Of a stretch of DNA of 12,558 nt, positions 4,797 to 11,465 are shown one piece after another. The stretch spans positions 1-12,558 of the forward strand of contig JBGPIT010000113.1 in NCBI GenBank assembly GCA_041485125.1. The letters are read 5' to 3'. The notes under the pieces were generated by a model. That model had not been told where the DNA came from and made no database searches. It saw only the letters and a program-made list of their open reading frames with translations. Position numbers and translations under genes: made by a program. Source of the DNA: JBGPIT01 sp041485125. Lineage in GTDB: Bacteria; Desulfobacterota; Binatia; UTPRO1. The number at the start of each line of letters is the position of its first letter. Positions within the stretch are counted from its first letter, which is position 1.

Positions 4797-6873
4797 CGAC
4801 CAGCGGCCCCTCGTCGAAACATCGGCCGAAGAAGCCGTTCGGCACACACACCTCGACCGCGCCGTTGCAGCGGCCGCCTTTGCCGTCGTCGGCAACGAAG
4901 CTCAGATGGTAGACGCGGCCGTCGAGCCAGCGTGAGCGCTCGGCGCGGACGCTCGGCATCGCCGTGCCGACGCCGGTCGCGTCGGGGCACGTGGCGCCGT
5001 CTCCGAAGCCGTCCCGCCACTCGTCTTGTCTGATGCGCGTGGTGACGATCGTGAGTGGATCGCCATCGGGATCGGTCACGCCGACGATCGACACGGGAAC
5101 GAGCCGGTGGTCTGCGGGTCGGATGATGGGATCGGCGGCGTGCGCGCGTCGGCAATCGGGAATGTGATTCTCCGTCGACTGCGGCGTCGGCGTTGCTGAC
5201 GGTGTGGCGGTACGTGTCGACGTCGGCGTCGACGTCGTCGTCGGCGTGCGGGTCGTGGTTGGCGTCCGTGTCGAGGTCGACGTGCGGATTGGTGTCGATG
5301 TCGCGGTCGGCTCGGCGGTCCGAGTCGTGCTCACCATCGCGGTCGGGCTTTGCGTCGGCCTCGCCTGCTCGGTCGCCGTCGGCGTGGCTGTGACGATCGC
5401 CGTCGAGGTGTTGGTGGATGTCGGCGTGGACGAGGCGGTTCGCTCCGCCGTCGCGGTCGGAGCGGTCGTGGGGATCGCGGTGATGGTCTTCGCTACTTCG
5501 GTCGGCGTGGGCGTCTGAGTGGGCGTCACCGTCGACGTGGCGCTGGCGGTTTTCACCGGCGTCGCGGTCTGCGTCGGCAGCGATGTTTCGGTCGCCGTCG
5601 GCAGCGGCGTCGCGGTCTTCGTCGTCGTCGGGGTGGAAGTCGTCGTCGTCGTCGCCGACGCGGTGGCGGTCGGCGTGCTCGTGACCGTTGCCGTTCGCGT
5701 GGCCGTGGCCGTGGCCGTGGCCGTCGTGGTAGCCGTTGGCGTGGTCGTGGCCGTCACCGTTGGTGTGGCGGTCGCCGTCTCCGTCACCGTCGCGGTGACC
5801 GTCGGGGTCAGCGTCGCGGTCGGCGTGGCGGTCGGCTGCGGCGTCGGGGTCGGCGTAGTGCTGGCGGTCGGGGTCGCGGTCGGCGTCGGACTCGCGGGCG
5901 ACCCGCACGAAGCGACGAGCGCTTGCACCACGACCGACGCGGCGCCGAAGGGAGAGGTCCCGACGGCGAAAATGGTGTCGTCGGTTTGCGTGAAGCCACG
6001 AGCCATGGCCGCGGCCGGCACGAGCAGGTCTGGTCCCGCGCTCCAGGTGTTGTCGGCAGGGTCGTAGATGTCGGTGAACGGCAGGTTGAACTCGGCCGAC
6101 ATACCGCCGATCACGATCACGCGGTCGCACAGCACGCCGACGAGAGTCGCGGCGCGGCGGCTCGGCAGATTCGCGCCAACCGACCACTCGTCGAGCGCCG
6201 TATCGTAGATCTGGAGCGCCCTCGTCATGACGCCCTGGCGGATGAACCCGCCGGGTACGTACACCTTACCGTCCATACCTACGGCCGACACATCGGAGAC
6301 CGGAACGGGAATCGGCGCGAGCGTGGTCCACGTGTCGCTCGCTGGGTCGTACCCTTCCGTGGTGCCCATGATCGTTCCAACACCGACGCCGGCGCCCGTC
6401 CTGCCGCCGATCGCGTAGATCACGCCGTCGAGGGACGCCGCCGCCAACCCCGCCCGCGCATCCGCAAGGCTCGCGGCGATCGACCAAGAGTCGGTGGCGG
6501 GATCGAACACCTCGACCGCGGCGCTCGGTCCGGACGTTCCGCCGATCGCGTAGAGCTTCCCGCCGAGGACCGCCCCGGCGAGCGCGGACCGAGCGATCGT
6601 CGCGCTCGGTCCGGTGGACCACTCGTCGAGGGTCGGATCGTAGATCACGAGATCAGTCGTGTTGGCGCCGCGAAATCCGTGGCTCACGTACAGCGTGCCG
6701 TCGATGACGCCGCCGGCCGCACCGTGTACGCCACCCGGAATGTCGGCGCGAAGCTCCCACGTGAGCGTCCCCGGGAACGGGGCCGCCGTCGCCTGCTCGA
6801 GGCCTGCACCAAGCGTCGCGATCGACAGTAGAATCACGACCCACGGAGTCCGGATGCTTCGGTGCGATCTCAT
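4774..6873 (-). CDS. Exported Kelch-repeat protein with long Thr/Pro linker
   Basis: The start is the ATG at 6871-6873, preceded by an AGGAAGGAAG run (complement of 6882-6891) 8 bases upstream; a longer frame exists but lacks this. The product is 699 residues. Residues 1-31 form a signal peptide (PWVVILLSIATLGAGLEQATAA). About 35-320 hold six Kelch units, recognised by repeated YDP..D.W and [LI]Y.IGG motifs, which should fold into a beta-propeller. Residues 324-567 are almost wholly Thr, Pro, Ala and Ser (TATPT-type repeats), an extended linker that may be glycosylated. Residues 568-699 form a C-terminal domain with HRLVPVSI.GVTDPDGDPL and FVADDGKGG, resembling Ig/cadherin-like modules, plus six cysteines. 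The protein is probably surface-bound or extracellular; its ligand is unknown. It overlaps no neighbour and faces the RHH gene. Confidence 0.88.
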   Translation of the reverse strand: MRSHRSIRTPWVVILLSIATLGAGLEQATAAPFPGTLTWELRADIPGGVHGAAGGVIDGTLYVSHGFRGANTTDLVIYDPTLDEWSTGPSATIARSALAGAVLGGKLYAIGGTSGPSAAVEVFDPATDSWSIAASLADARAGLAAASLDGVIYAIGGRTGAGVGVGTIMGTTEGYDPASDTWTTLAPIPVPVSDVSAVGMDGKVYVPGGFIRQGVMTRALQIYDTALDEWSVGANLPSRRAATLVGVLCDRVIVIGGMSAEFNLPFTDIYDPADNTWSAGPDLLVPAAAMARGFTQTDDTIFAVGTSPFGAASVVVQALVASCGSPASPTPTATPTASTTPTPTPQPTATPTATLTPTVTATVTETATATPTVTATTTPTATTTATATATATRTATVTSTPTATASATTTTTSTPTTTKTATPLPTATETSLPTQTATPVKTASATSTVTPTQTPTPTEVAKTITAIPTTAPTATAERTASSTPTSTNTSTAIVTATPTATEQARPTQSPTAMVSTTRTAEPTATSTPIRTSTSTRTPTTTRTPTTTSTPTSTRTATPSATPTPQSTENHIPDCRRAHAADPIIRPADHRLVPVSIVGVTDPDGDPLTIVTTRIRQDEWRDGFGDGATCPDATGVGTAMPSVRAERSRWLDGRVYHLSFVADDGKGGRCNGAVEVCVPNGFFGRCFDEGPLVDSTGPCR
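5173..5904 (-). repeat. Low-complexity DNA encoding the Thr/Pro/Ala linker
   Basis: The DNA is built from imperfect short units such as GTCGCCGTCGGCGTG on the plus strand, repeated for about 730 bases. On the coding strand they give Thr, Pro, Ala and Ser. The other frames are also open, producing long artificial reading frames rich in Val/Ala or Arg that should not be taken as genes. Confidence 0.85.
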
Positions 6874-6967
6874 AGACGCGGCTTCCTTCCTGTCGCGTCG
6901 CGGATCGCGCAGCGTCTGGCGCCGCATGATCACGCGAGAAACGCGACACGGGACGACGCATGCTCTG

Positions 6968-6985
6968 CGCGCCCGCGGGCAACCG
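6968..6985. repeat. 18-bp intergenic repeat, copy 1
   Basis: CGCGCCCGCGGGCAACCG is identical to 10724-10741. Both copies are non-coding. The sequence contains the 10-bp palindrome GCCCGCGGGC. This copy lies about 95 bases upstream of the Kelch gene start. Confidence 0.6.
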
Positions 6986-7105
6986 GCAGCGTCGCCCGTC
7001 GAGCGGAAGAGCAACCGTCATGCCGCGCCCGCGCTAGGGCCACCGCTGGCACTGCGCGGCACCTTGTTCACGCGTGGACCAGCCGACCGATAGAGTCGAG
7101 CATAT

Positions 7106-7132
7106 GGTCGTGCGACCGAATTCGTCACGACC
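7106..7132. promoter_or_regulatory. Inverted repeat, possible operator upstream of the Kelch gene
   Basis: GGTCGTG (7106-7112) and CACGACC (7126-7132) are perfect inverted arms 13 bases apart, and the spacer holds the palindrome CGAATTCG (7117-7124). The element lies about 235 bases upstream of the Kelch start. A regulator binding site is possible; no promoter hexamers are convincing beside it. Confidence 0.35.
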
Positions 7133-7422
7133 GTCGTATAGATGACGGCGAGGGCAGATCAGCGCGCGGTCATTGCTACGCTCTCGCACACGTCGAGCAC
7201 GCCGGGATTCGGATCAGCCATGCGCGGCGCGTTGCCAGATCTCGCGGCGCCCAGGAAGTCGCGTCGCGCGCGACGGACCATCACGTGCCGGCGCACGCGA
7301 TGCTCCTCAGTGCGCGTGATCACACAGCGAACGCGCGCCGCACGATAGCGGCGCGCTGCGTTCGCGGGATGCGCAGCGGCCGCACGCGAGAGAGTGTGTC
7401 AGCTCGAAGCGCGACGAGGCGA

Positions 7423-7476
7423 GCCGTGCCGAACGGCCGCGCGGCGTCCGCTTGGACGCGCACGGCCGTTCACGGC
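7423..7476 (-). terminator. Large hairpin downstream of the four-repeat exported protein gene
   Basis: The stems GCCGTG/CACGGC, AACGGCCG/CGGCCGTT and GCGTCC/GGACGC stack into one long hairpin with a 3-base bulge, a small internal loop and a GCTT apex (plus-strand reading). It begins 22 bases after the stop at 7499. No U-tract follows, so it could end transcription or protect the 3' end. Confidence 0.55.
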
Positions 7477-7498
7477 TTGATGGACGCGACTCGCGCCG

Positions 7499-8527
7499 TC
7501 AGTCGGTGCACACACAAGTCGGGCCGGCGAGGACGCAGACGTCGCTCGGGTTGGGACAGAGCCCGCCGCATTGAGAGCCACCGGCCGTGCCGATCGGCAT
7601 CAGGCCGCAGGCGGTGGCCGTGTCGACGCAGCCGCACTGCTGCTGCGAGACTCCGAGACAGACTTGTCCACCGGGACACGTCCCGGAGCAAAGGTTCCCG
7701 GCGCCGAGCGCGCATGGGATCGGCGTGGGCGTCGGCGATGGGGTGATCTCGGGAGTGGGCGTCGGGCTCGCCGTCGCACCGACGATCCTCGCGGGGACGC
7801 AGAGCTCACGCGAGCGTGTGACGTGGATCGTCGACGGGCCGAACTGATTGTCGATGAAGATGTCGCCGACGTTCGGGTGCGCCGGCTTGGTGCGAAGCTG
7901 GTAGCACAGCAGATTGTTGTCGAGGTCGACCGTCGGCTCGTTGTTCTTCGACACCGCCGGACAGAACCAGAGCGGCCTCTTCACGGCCGACTCCACCTCA
8001 CCGAACTGGTCCAAGATGAAGATCGGCGTCCGCCGGCGGCCGCCTTTCACTTGGTAGCACTCGAAGTGATCGACGCCCGGGACCGGCGAGGGCGGCGGCG
8101 GCCCCTTCAAGTCCTTGGCGGTCGGGACGAGGAGCACCGTCGGCCGGATGAGGTCGATCGTGAGCGGACCGAACACGTCCACCACCATGAGGTCGTGGAC
8201 GGGCGTGAACGGGGGCTGCGGATTGCGGATCTCGTAGCCGGTCAGATGATTCGCCGAGGCCGCGCCGTCAGTGCCACGCGCCTTCGGCAGCCCGACCAGC
8301 GCGGGGTTGCAGAGCCGCTTCAGGCGGCGGAGGTTGACGGTCGACGCGCCGAAGTGCCCGTCGAGGATCACGCCGTTGAGGGCAAACGGTGGACCCTCTC
8401 GGTCGACCTCGTAGCAATGGTACGGCAGCAGCGGCGCGATCTGCGCGTCGGCACGCGCACCGATCACGAGCGCCGGCAGCAGCGTTGCGAGCAGGGTCCA
8501 GCGAAGAGCTCTTTGGGTGTCGGACAT
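7499..8527 (-). CDS. Exported protein with four CY..QFG..LC repeats and Cys-rich tail
   Basis: The ATG at 8525-8527 is preceded by GGAGG (complement of 8536-8540) 8 bases away; 24 residues of in-frame sequence upstream lack an RBS. The 342-residue product has a signal peptide (1-28, TLLATLLPALVIGARADA). Four repeats of about 45-50 residues follow, starting at YHCYEV, LTGYEI, FECYQV and LLCYQL, each with a central (D/G).FG motif and ending LCNP, LLVP, FCPA or LCVP. They resemble a repeat domain I know from uncultured soil bacteria (DUF7450-like); that name is from memory and unverified. A PTPTP linker ends near 271, and the tail (272-342) is cysteine-rich, with CSGTCPGGQVC and CGGLCPNPSDVC. 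The repeats are probably disulfide-stabilised beta modules outside the cell. No enzymatic motif is visible. TTGACA on the minus strand lies upstream. Confidence 0.85.
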   Translation of the reverse strand: MSDTQRALRWTLLATLLPALVIGARADAQIAPLLPYHCYEVDREGPPFALNGVILDGHFGASTVNLRRLKRLCNPALVGLPKARGTDGAASANHLTGYEIRNPQPPFTPVHDLMVVDVFGPLTIDLIRPTVLLVPTAKDLKGPPPPSPVPGVDHFECYQVKGGRRRTPIFILDQFGEVESAVKRPLWFCPAVSKNNEPTVDLDNNLLCYQLRTKPAHPNVGDIFIDNQFGPSTIHVTRSRELCVPARIVGATASPTPTPEITPSPTPTPIPCALGAGNLCSGTCPGGQVCLGVSQQQCGCVDTATACGLMPIGTAGGSQCGGLCPNPSDVCVLAGPTCVCTD

Positions 8528-8627
8528 CGTCGTTGCCTCCGTGTCGTGGGGCGGTGTTACGAAAGCGTTGCGGCATTCCTCGTGCGGTGGTCGATGCAAT
8601 TCACCTAGCTGTCGGCGCGATCACAAC

Positions 8628-8657
8628 TGCTAACCACCGTGCGACGAAGTATGTCAA
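8628..8657 (-). promoter_or_regulatory. Candidate promoter for the 7499-8527 gene
   Basis: The complement of 8652-8657 is a perfect TTGACA -35 hexamer. The best -10 match after an 18-bp spacer is TTAGCA (complement of 8628-8633), which is poor; TAGCAG one base further is a little better. The leader would be about 90 bases. Confidence 0.45.
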
Positions 8658-8744
8658 GAACAATCGTTACGACACCGGTGCATTGCGCGCGGGGCGGCGC
8701 GAGATCCCCCGGGGCTGAATACCTCGGTCGCGGCGTGCGCGCGG

Positions 8745-8773
8745 TTGGCGACGTGCCGCAACGGCGGTAGGCT
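8745..8773 (+). promoter_or_regulatory. Candidate promoter for the 8808 gene
   Basis: TTGGCG (8745-8750) and TAGGCT (8768-8773) are separated by 17 bp, a good sigma70-like layout for a GC-rich genome. Transcription would start near 8780, about 28 bases before the GTG start and just upstream of AAGGAG. Confidence 0.55.
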
Positions 8774-8807
8774 GGAGGGTGTTCGACCGGCCGATGAAGG
8801 AGCTCCC

Positions 8808-9314
8808 GTGAACCGCGTGTACGTGATCACCCTATTGCTCGGCTGCGCCACCGTTCCGGCCCTGGCTGACAGCACGCTCGACTCGAAGCTGCGCTGTCAG
8901 ATGGAGTACGGCTCCGGCTCCGACATGGACGTCGCGTGTGAGCGCGGCGTCGATCTGGCGGCACGCGCGTCCGACGCCCGCGAGGCGCTGCGTGGCTGCC
9001 GCGACACCGACGATCCGACCCGCGCGCTCGCGTGCCAGCGGGGCATCGACCTGCACGACCACGCGCAAGACAAAGCGAGCGGCGACACGAAAGGGGAGGC
9101 CAAGAGCAACTTCTCGTACAGCTGGAAGCAGGGAGGAAGCGGATCCGTCGGCGTAACCGTCGGCGACTATCAAGCGACCGTCGGCGACGCGGAGAAATCG
9201 ATGGGCGAGTGTATGCGCGCCTACGAGGGCAGCTCGACGCCGCCGAGCTGCCTCTCCGGTCTCAAAGTGCAGCGCAAGCCGTCGGACGCGCCGCCGATCG
9301 GCAGCGAGCGCTGA
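8808..9314 (+). CDS. Small exported protein with three C-x(11-13)-C modules
   Basis: The start is the GTG at 8808, with AAGGAG (8797-8802) 5 bases upstream; the longer frame from a TTG at 8745 would begin inside the predicted promoter. The product is 168 residues. Residues 1-20 are a signal peptide (VITLLLGCATVPALA). The mature part has six cysteines in three pairs, C30/C44, C64/C76 and C135/C148, each second Cys followed by x-[RS]-G-[VIL]: CERGVDL, CQRGIDL and CLSGL. The first two modules share RG(V/I)DL and look duplicated. Between them and the third is a Gly/Ser/Val segment (GSGSVGVTVGDYQATVG, 109-125). The C-terminus is basic then proline-rich. No family is recognised; a periplasmic or secreted role is inferred from the signal peptide. 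It converges on the hydrolase gene, 4 bases between stops. Confidence 0.8.
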   Translation: MNRVYVITLLLGCATVPALADSTLDSKLRCQMEYGSGSDMDVACERGVDLAARASDAREALRGCRDTDDPTRALACQRGIDLHDHAQDKASGDTKGEAKSNFSYSWKQGGSGSVGVTVGDYQATVGDAEKSMGECMRAYEGSSTPPSCLSGLKVQRKPSDAPPIGSER

Positions 9315-9320
9315 GCGCTC
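9306..9320. terminator. Palindrome containing both convergent stop codons
   Basis: GAGCGC-TGA-GCGCTC is a perfect 6-bp stem whose 3-base loop is the TGA stop of the plus-strand gene (9312-9314). The stop of the minus-strand hydrolase (9319-9321) overlaps the right arm. It may act as a bidirectional 3' end signal. Confidence 0.45.
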
Positions 9321-10530
9321 ACGGGTAGCTGGTCGAGTCGACGGGGAAGCCCGCGATGCCCTGCTGCGCGAACGCTTCCATCGCGCTCGGGCGATAGAAC
9401 GGCGATCCCACCGCGTTCCAGCGCTGCACGACGCTCGTGTGCAGCAGGTCGCCTTTCTGCACTCGTCGCGCCGAAATCGGCAGGTGATTGAACGGGCGTG
9501 ACGTCCACGGCGTGTGCCACGGGCGGCCGAGCGGCTGCGGATTCGGCTGGTGCACCAGTGGCGCCATGAACACGAGGTTCAGCGCGGCGAGCTTCTTCAT
9601 CATCCAGCTGAGGGCGACGTCCGAGAGATACGAGCCTTTCGCGTCGTAGCCGCCACCAACGTCGGCGTGCGCACCGACGAACCACGCCTGCTCGATCCCG
9701 CTGCGCGCATCCCAGCGTGTGACCGGAAAATCGCGCCGCATCTCGTCGACCGCCATGGCGTGGAAACCGTGCTCGACGTTGTCGCTGAGGCTCGTATCGG
9801 TGAAGCGCAGCACGTCGGTGCGGGTGTCGCCGGCGTAGATCGGAATCCCCATCGCGCCGACGGTATCCCAGACGGCAACCGACTTGATCCGGATGTCGGG
9901 CAGCAGCGCATTGGACGGAAGCTGCTTCGCGAGCATGCTTTGCACGAAGCTGACGAAGATGTTCGCGATGCTCGTCAGCTTGCCGGCGCCGGCGAGCACC
10001 ATGTTCTTCGACCGTGCCCACGCCGCGACGCCCAGGCGATACGCCTCGTCCTTGTCGGCGGGATTGTAGGTCGCGCGGTCGAGGAGCCCGACGCTCGAGA
10101 TCATGCCGGCGAGCGCGCGGGCCGTGTACGCACCGCGGCTGAAGCCGATGATGTGGATCTCGTCGCCGGGATCGTAGTGCCGGGAGACGAACGTGTACCC
10201 GCGCACGATGCGCGCGATCACTCCCATGCCGAACGCGCCGCCGAGCAGCTTCACGGCGAGATTCTGCGAGTCGCCAACGCCGTGCATGTACTTCGCGACC
10301 TGGACCGTCTCGCCTCCGGGATCCGCCAGCACGCGCTCCTGCTCGTTCCGGAGCGTGAGCGTCTCGGGCGTGACGTTGCCGGCGAGGTTCGCGAACAGCT
10401 TGACGACGTTGGTGCACGCAGCGCCGTCGAGCTCTCCGTGCGTGTCGGTCTCGTCGAGCGCGGATACGCCGGTCTGATCAGGCGGGCCGTTCCAGGTTCC
10501 GTCGGCACAAAAGATGATCGTTTTCCCCAT
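9319..10530 (-). CDS. DUF2235 / Tle1-like alpha/beta hydrolase
   Basis: The 403-residue product matches the DUF2235 family, which includes the Tle1 phospholipase effectors of type VI secretion. The N-terminal strand IIFCADGTWN (5-14) carries the family's DGT.N motif. GFSRGA (129-134) is the nucleophile elbow with S131. VWDTVGAMG (220-228) supplies D222, and WFVGAHADVGGGY (283-295) supplies H288 and D290 as likely acid/base residues. I infer a Ser-His-Asp lipase or esterase. There is no signal peptide and no VgrG, PAAR, adaptor or immunity gene in the window, so effector use is not supported here; family members also occur outside T6SS loci. The ATG at 10528-10530 has GAGGGGAG about 6 bases upstream. 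The gene appears monocistronic, with its own predicted promoter, and converges on the small Cys-repeat gene. Confidence 0.9.
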   Translation of the reverse strand: MGKTIIFCADGTWNGPPDQTGVSALDETDTHGELDGAACTNVVKLFANLAGNVTPETLTLRNEQERVLADPGGETVQVAKYMHGVGDSQNLAVKLLGGAFGMGVIARIVRGYTFVSRHYDPGDEIHIIGFSRGAYTARALAGMISSVGLLDRATYNPADKDEAYRLGVAAWARSKNMVLAGAGKLTSIANIFVSFVQSMLAKQLPSNALLPDIRIKSVAVWDTVGAMGIPIYAGDTRTDVLRFTDTSLSDNVEHGFHAMAVDEMRRDFPVTRWDARSGIEQAWFVGAHADVGGGYDAKGSYLSDVALSWMMKKLAALNLVFMAPLVHQPNPQPLGRPWHTPWTSRPFNHLPISARRVQKGDLLHTSVVQRWNAVGSPFYRPSAMEAFAQQGIAGFPVDSTSYP

Positions 10531-10568
10531 ACGTGGCTCCCCTCACCCCAATGGAATCGAAGGCGCAA

Positions 10569-10598
10569 ACTATCCCCGATCCCGCCGAGCACCGACAA
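10569..10598 (-). promoter_or_regulatory. Candidate promoter of the DUF2235 hydrolase
   Basis: On the minus strand, TTGTCG (complement of 10593-10598) and GATAGT (complement of 10569-10574) are 18 bp apart. This leaves a leader of roughly 30 bases ending in the GAGGGGAG ribosome binding site. Confidence 0.45.
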
Positions 10599-10599
10599 G

Positions 10600-10664
10600 C
10601 GACACGATGTGAATCCCTGTGTCGTTCTGATGCAAAACCCGTCCAGGGTGTGTCAGTGCGACAC
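10600..10664. promoter_or_regulatory. Cluster of GTGTCG/CGACAC half-sites upstream of the hydrolase promoter
   Basis: CGACAC (10600-10605) and GTGTCG (10619-10624) form an inverted pair 13 bases apart. GTGTC (10650-10654) and GACAC (10660-10664) form a second pair 5 bases apart. Both lie just upstream of the predicted -35 element, so they are candidate regulator sites. Confidence 0.4.
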
Positions 10665-10697
10665 TACCGCAAACAATAGACGAGCCGGGTCATAAGT

Positions 10698-10715
10698 GGT
10701 GGGCAGAATCCCACC
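10698..10715 (-). terminator. Possible terminator of the lipoprotein operon
   Basis: GGTGGG and CCCACC form a perfect 6-bp stem over a 6-base loop, 72 bases beyond the operon's last stop codon (10788) on the minus strand. No U-tract is present. Confidence 0.4.
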
Positions 10716-10723
10716 GTTCGGGT

Positions 10724-10741
10724 CGCGCCCGCGGGCAACCG
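10724..10741. repeat. 18-bp intergenic repeat, copy 2
   Basis: This copy is identical to 6968-6985 and lies in the gap between the hydrolase gene and the lipoprotein operon, next to the GGTGGG/CCCACC hairpin. Confidence 0.6.
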
Positions 10742-10787
10742 CTCGGACGCTAAGTCGCCGCGCACGCTCACCGGTCGCGGCGCGCGA

Positions 10788-11465
10788 TCAGTGGTCGCAC
10801 CACTCGTGGTCGGCGCCGGCCGTGCAGAACTCCTGACAGTCGGGACGCGATGGATCGATCGGACAGCCGAGCGCCTGCTCCGCCGACGGTTGCGGCTTGC
10901 CGGCATGGTCCTCGTGACCACGGCGATCGTCGCGAGCGTCGTCACGCGCACGGTCGACGTCGGGCGCGCGGTCGTCGTCACGCACCCTGCCCTTCTCCTC
11001 GCGCTCGGTCGCGGGCTCCGACTTTTCTTCGATGCCGGGAGTGGGACGCGGCGTGGAGGGCCTTCTACGCGCCGATCGCCGCTTCGCGGGGCGCGGGGTT
11101 TCGATCGGGAGGGGCCCACGCGCGACGAAGCCGTCACCCGAGGGCACGAGCACGAGCACCCGCGGCTGTCCTGCGGACGGACGGGTGTAGCGCAGGATGA
11201 TCGTCTTCGCCGACAAGCGGCCGCCCTGCACCTCGAGCGTGTCCGGCTCGCCCTCGCGCTCGAGCAGGCGGCGCAAGCTCGGATGGTCGCGCAGCGTCCG
11301 ATAGATCACCTTGCCCGGGCTCTCGGCGCTCGCGCCACGAACTTGCAACGTTTCGCCGCCATGGGTGTCCCACGGCTGCGGGCTCACCAGCGGGCGCGTC
11401 GCCGAGCACCCGGCGAGCGCGAGCAGACCGGTCACGGTCAGCGCGCGAAGCATTCGACCCATCAT
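10788..11465 (-). CDS. Lipoprotein with charged linker and C-terminal four-Cys motif
   Basis: The product is 225 residues. The start is the ATG at 11463-11465, with GAGGAGGTG immediately upstream; this ATG overlaps the stop of the preceding gene (ATGA). Residues 1-19 are a lipoprotein signal ending LAGC, with C20 as the lipid site. Residues about 30-115 form a folded domain of unknown type, with RDHPSLRRLLEREGEPDTLEV followed by strands IILRYTRP and RVLVLVP. Residues 115-195 are a highly charged, probably disordered linker (many Arg, Asp, Glu). The last 26 residues contain C201, C210, C214 and C223 in GCPIDPSRPDCQEFC and EWC. Translational coupling to the HEAT-like lipoprotein suggests a joint envelope function, which is inference. 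No family is recognised. Confidence 0.8.
   Translation of the reverse strand: MMGRMLRALTVTGLLALAGCSATRPLVSPQPWDTHGGETLQVRGASAESPGKVIYRTLRDHPSLRRLLEREGEPDTLEVQGGRLSAKTIILRYTRPSAGQPRVLVLVPSGDGFVARGPLPIETPRPAKRRSARRRPSTPRPTPGIEEKSEPATEREEKGRVRDDDRAPDVDRARDDARDDRRGHEDHAGKPQPSAEQALGCPIDPSRPDCQEFCTAGADHEWCDH

Larger units (their letters stand above)
6874..7498. other. Intergenic region without a visible gene
   Basis: About 625 bases separate the Kelch gene from the next minus-strand gene. All open frames here are short and have poor, Arg-rich or patchy composition with no ribosome binding sites. The stretch contains one copy of an 18-bp repeat (6968-6985), a nested inverted repeat (7106-7132) and a large hairpin (7423-7476). 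Between 7133 and 7422 I see nothing recognisable. Confidence 0.6.

Noticed and set aside
5204..6067. Plus-strand Val/Ala-rich repeat frames resembling membrane proteins
   Set aside because: They arise from the repetitive DNA that encodes the Thr/Pro linker on the other strand.
4760..6187. Second long minus-strand frame over the Kelch linker (His/Asp/Arg-rich)
   Set aside because: It is a frame shadow of the linker repeats. The Kelch frame has a signal peptide, an RBS and recognisable domains.
6862..7746. Plus-strand frame across the intergenic region
   Set aside because: It is Arg-rich, begins inside the Kelch 5' end and ends inside the next gene, with no start signal.
9319..10530. Assignment of the hydrolase as a type VI secretion effector
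   Set aside because: No VgrG, PAAR, adaptor or immunity gene is present in the window; family membership alone does not show this role.
9514..10695. Long plus-strand frame antisense to the hydrolase
   Set aside because: The minus strand shows intact DUF2235 motifs. The plus frame has no RBS and resembles no family.
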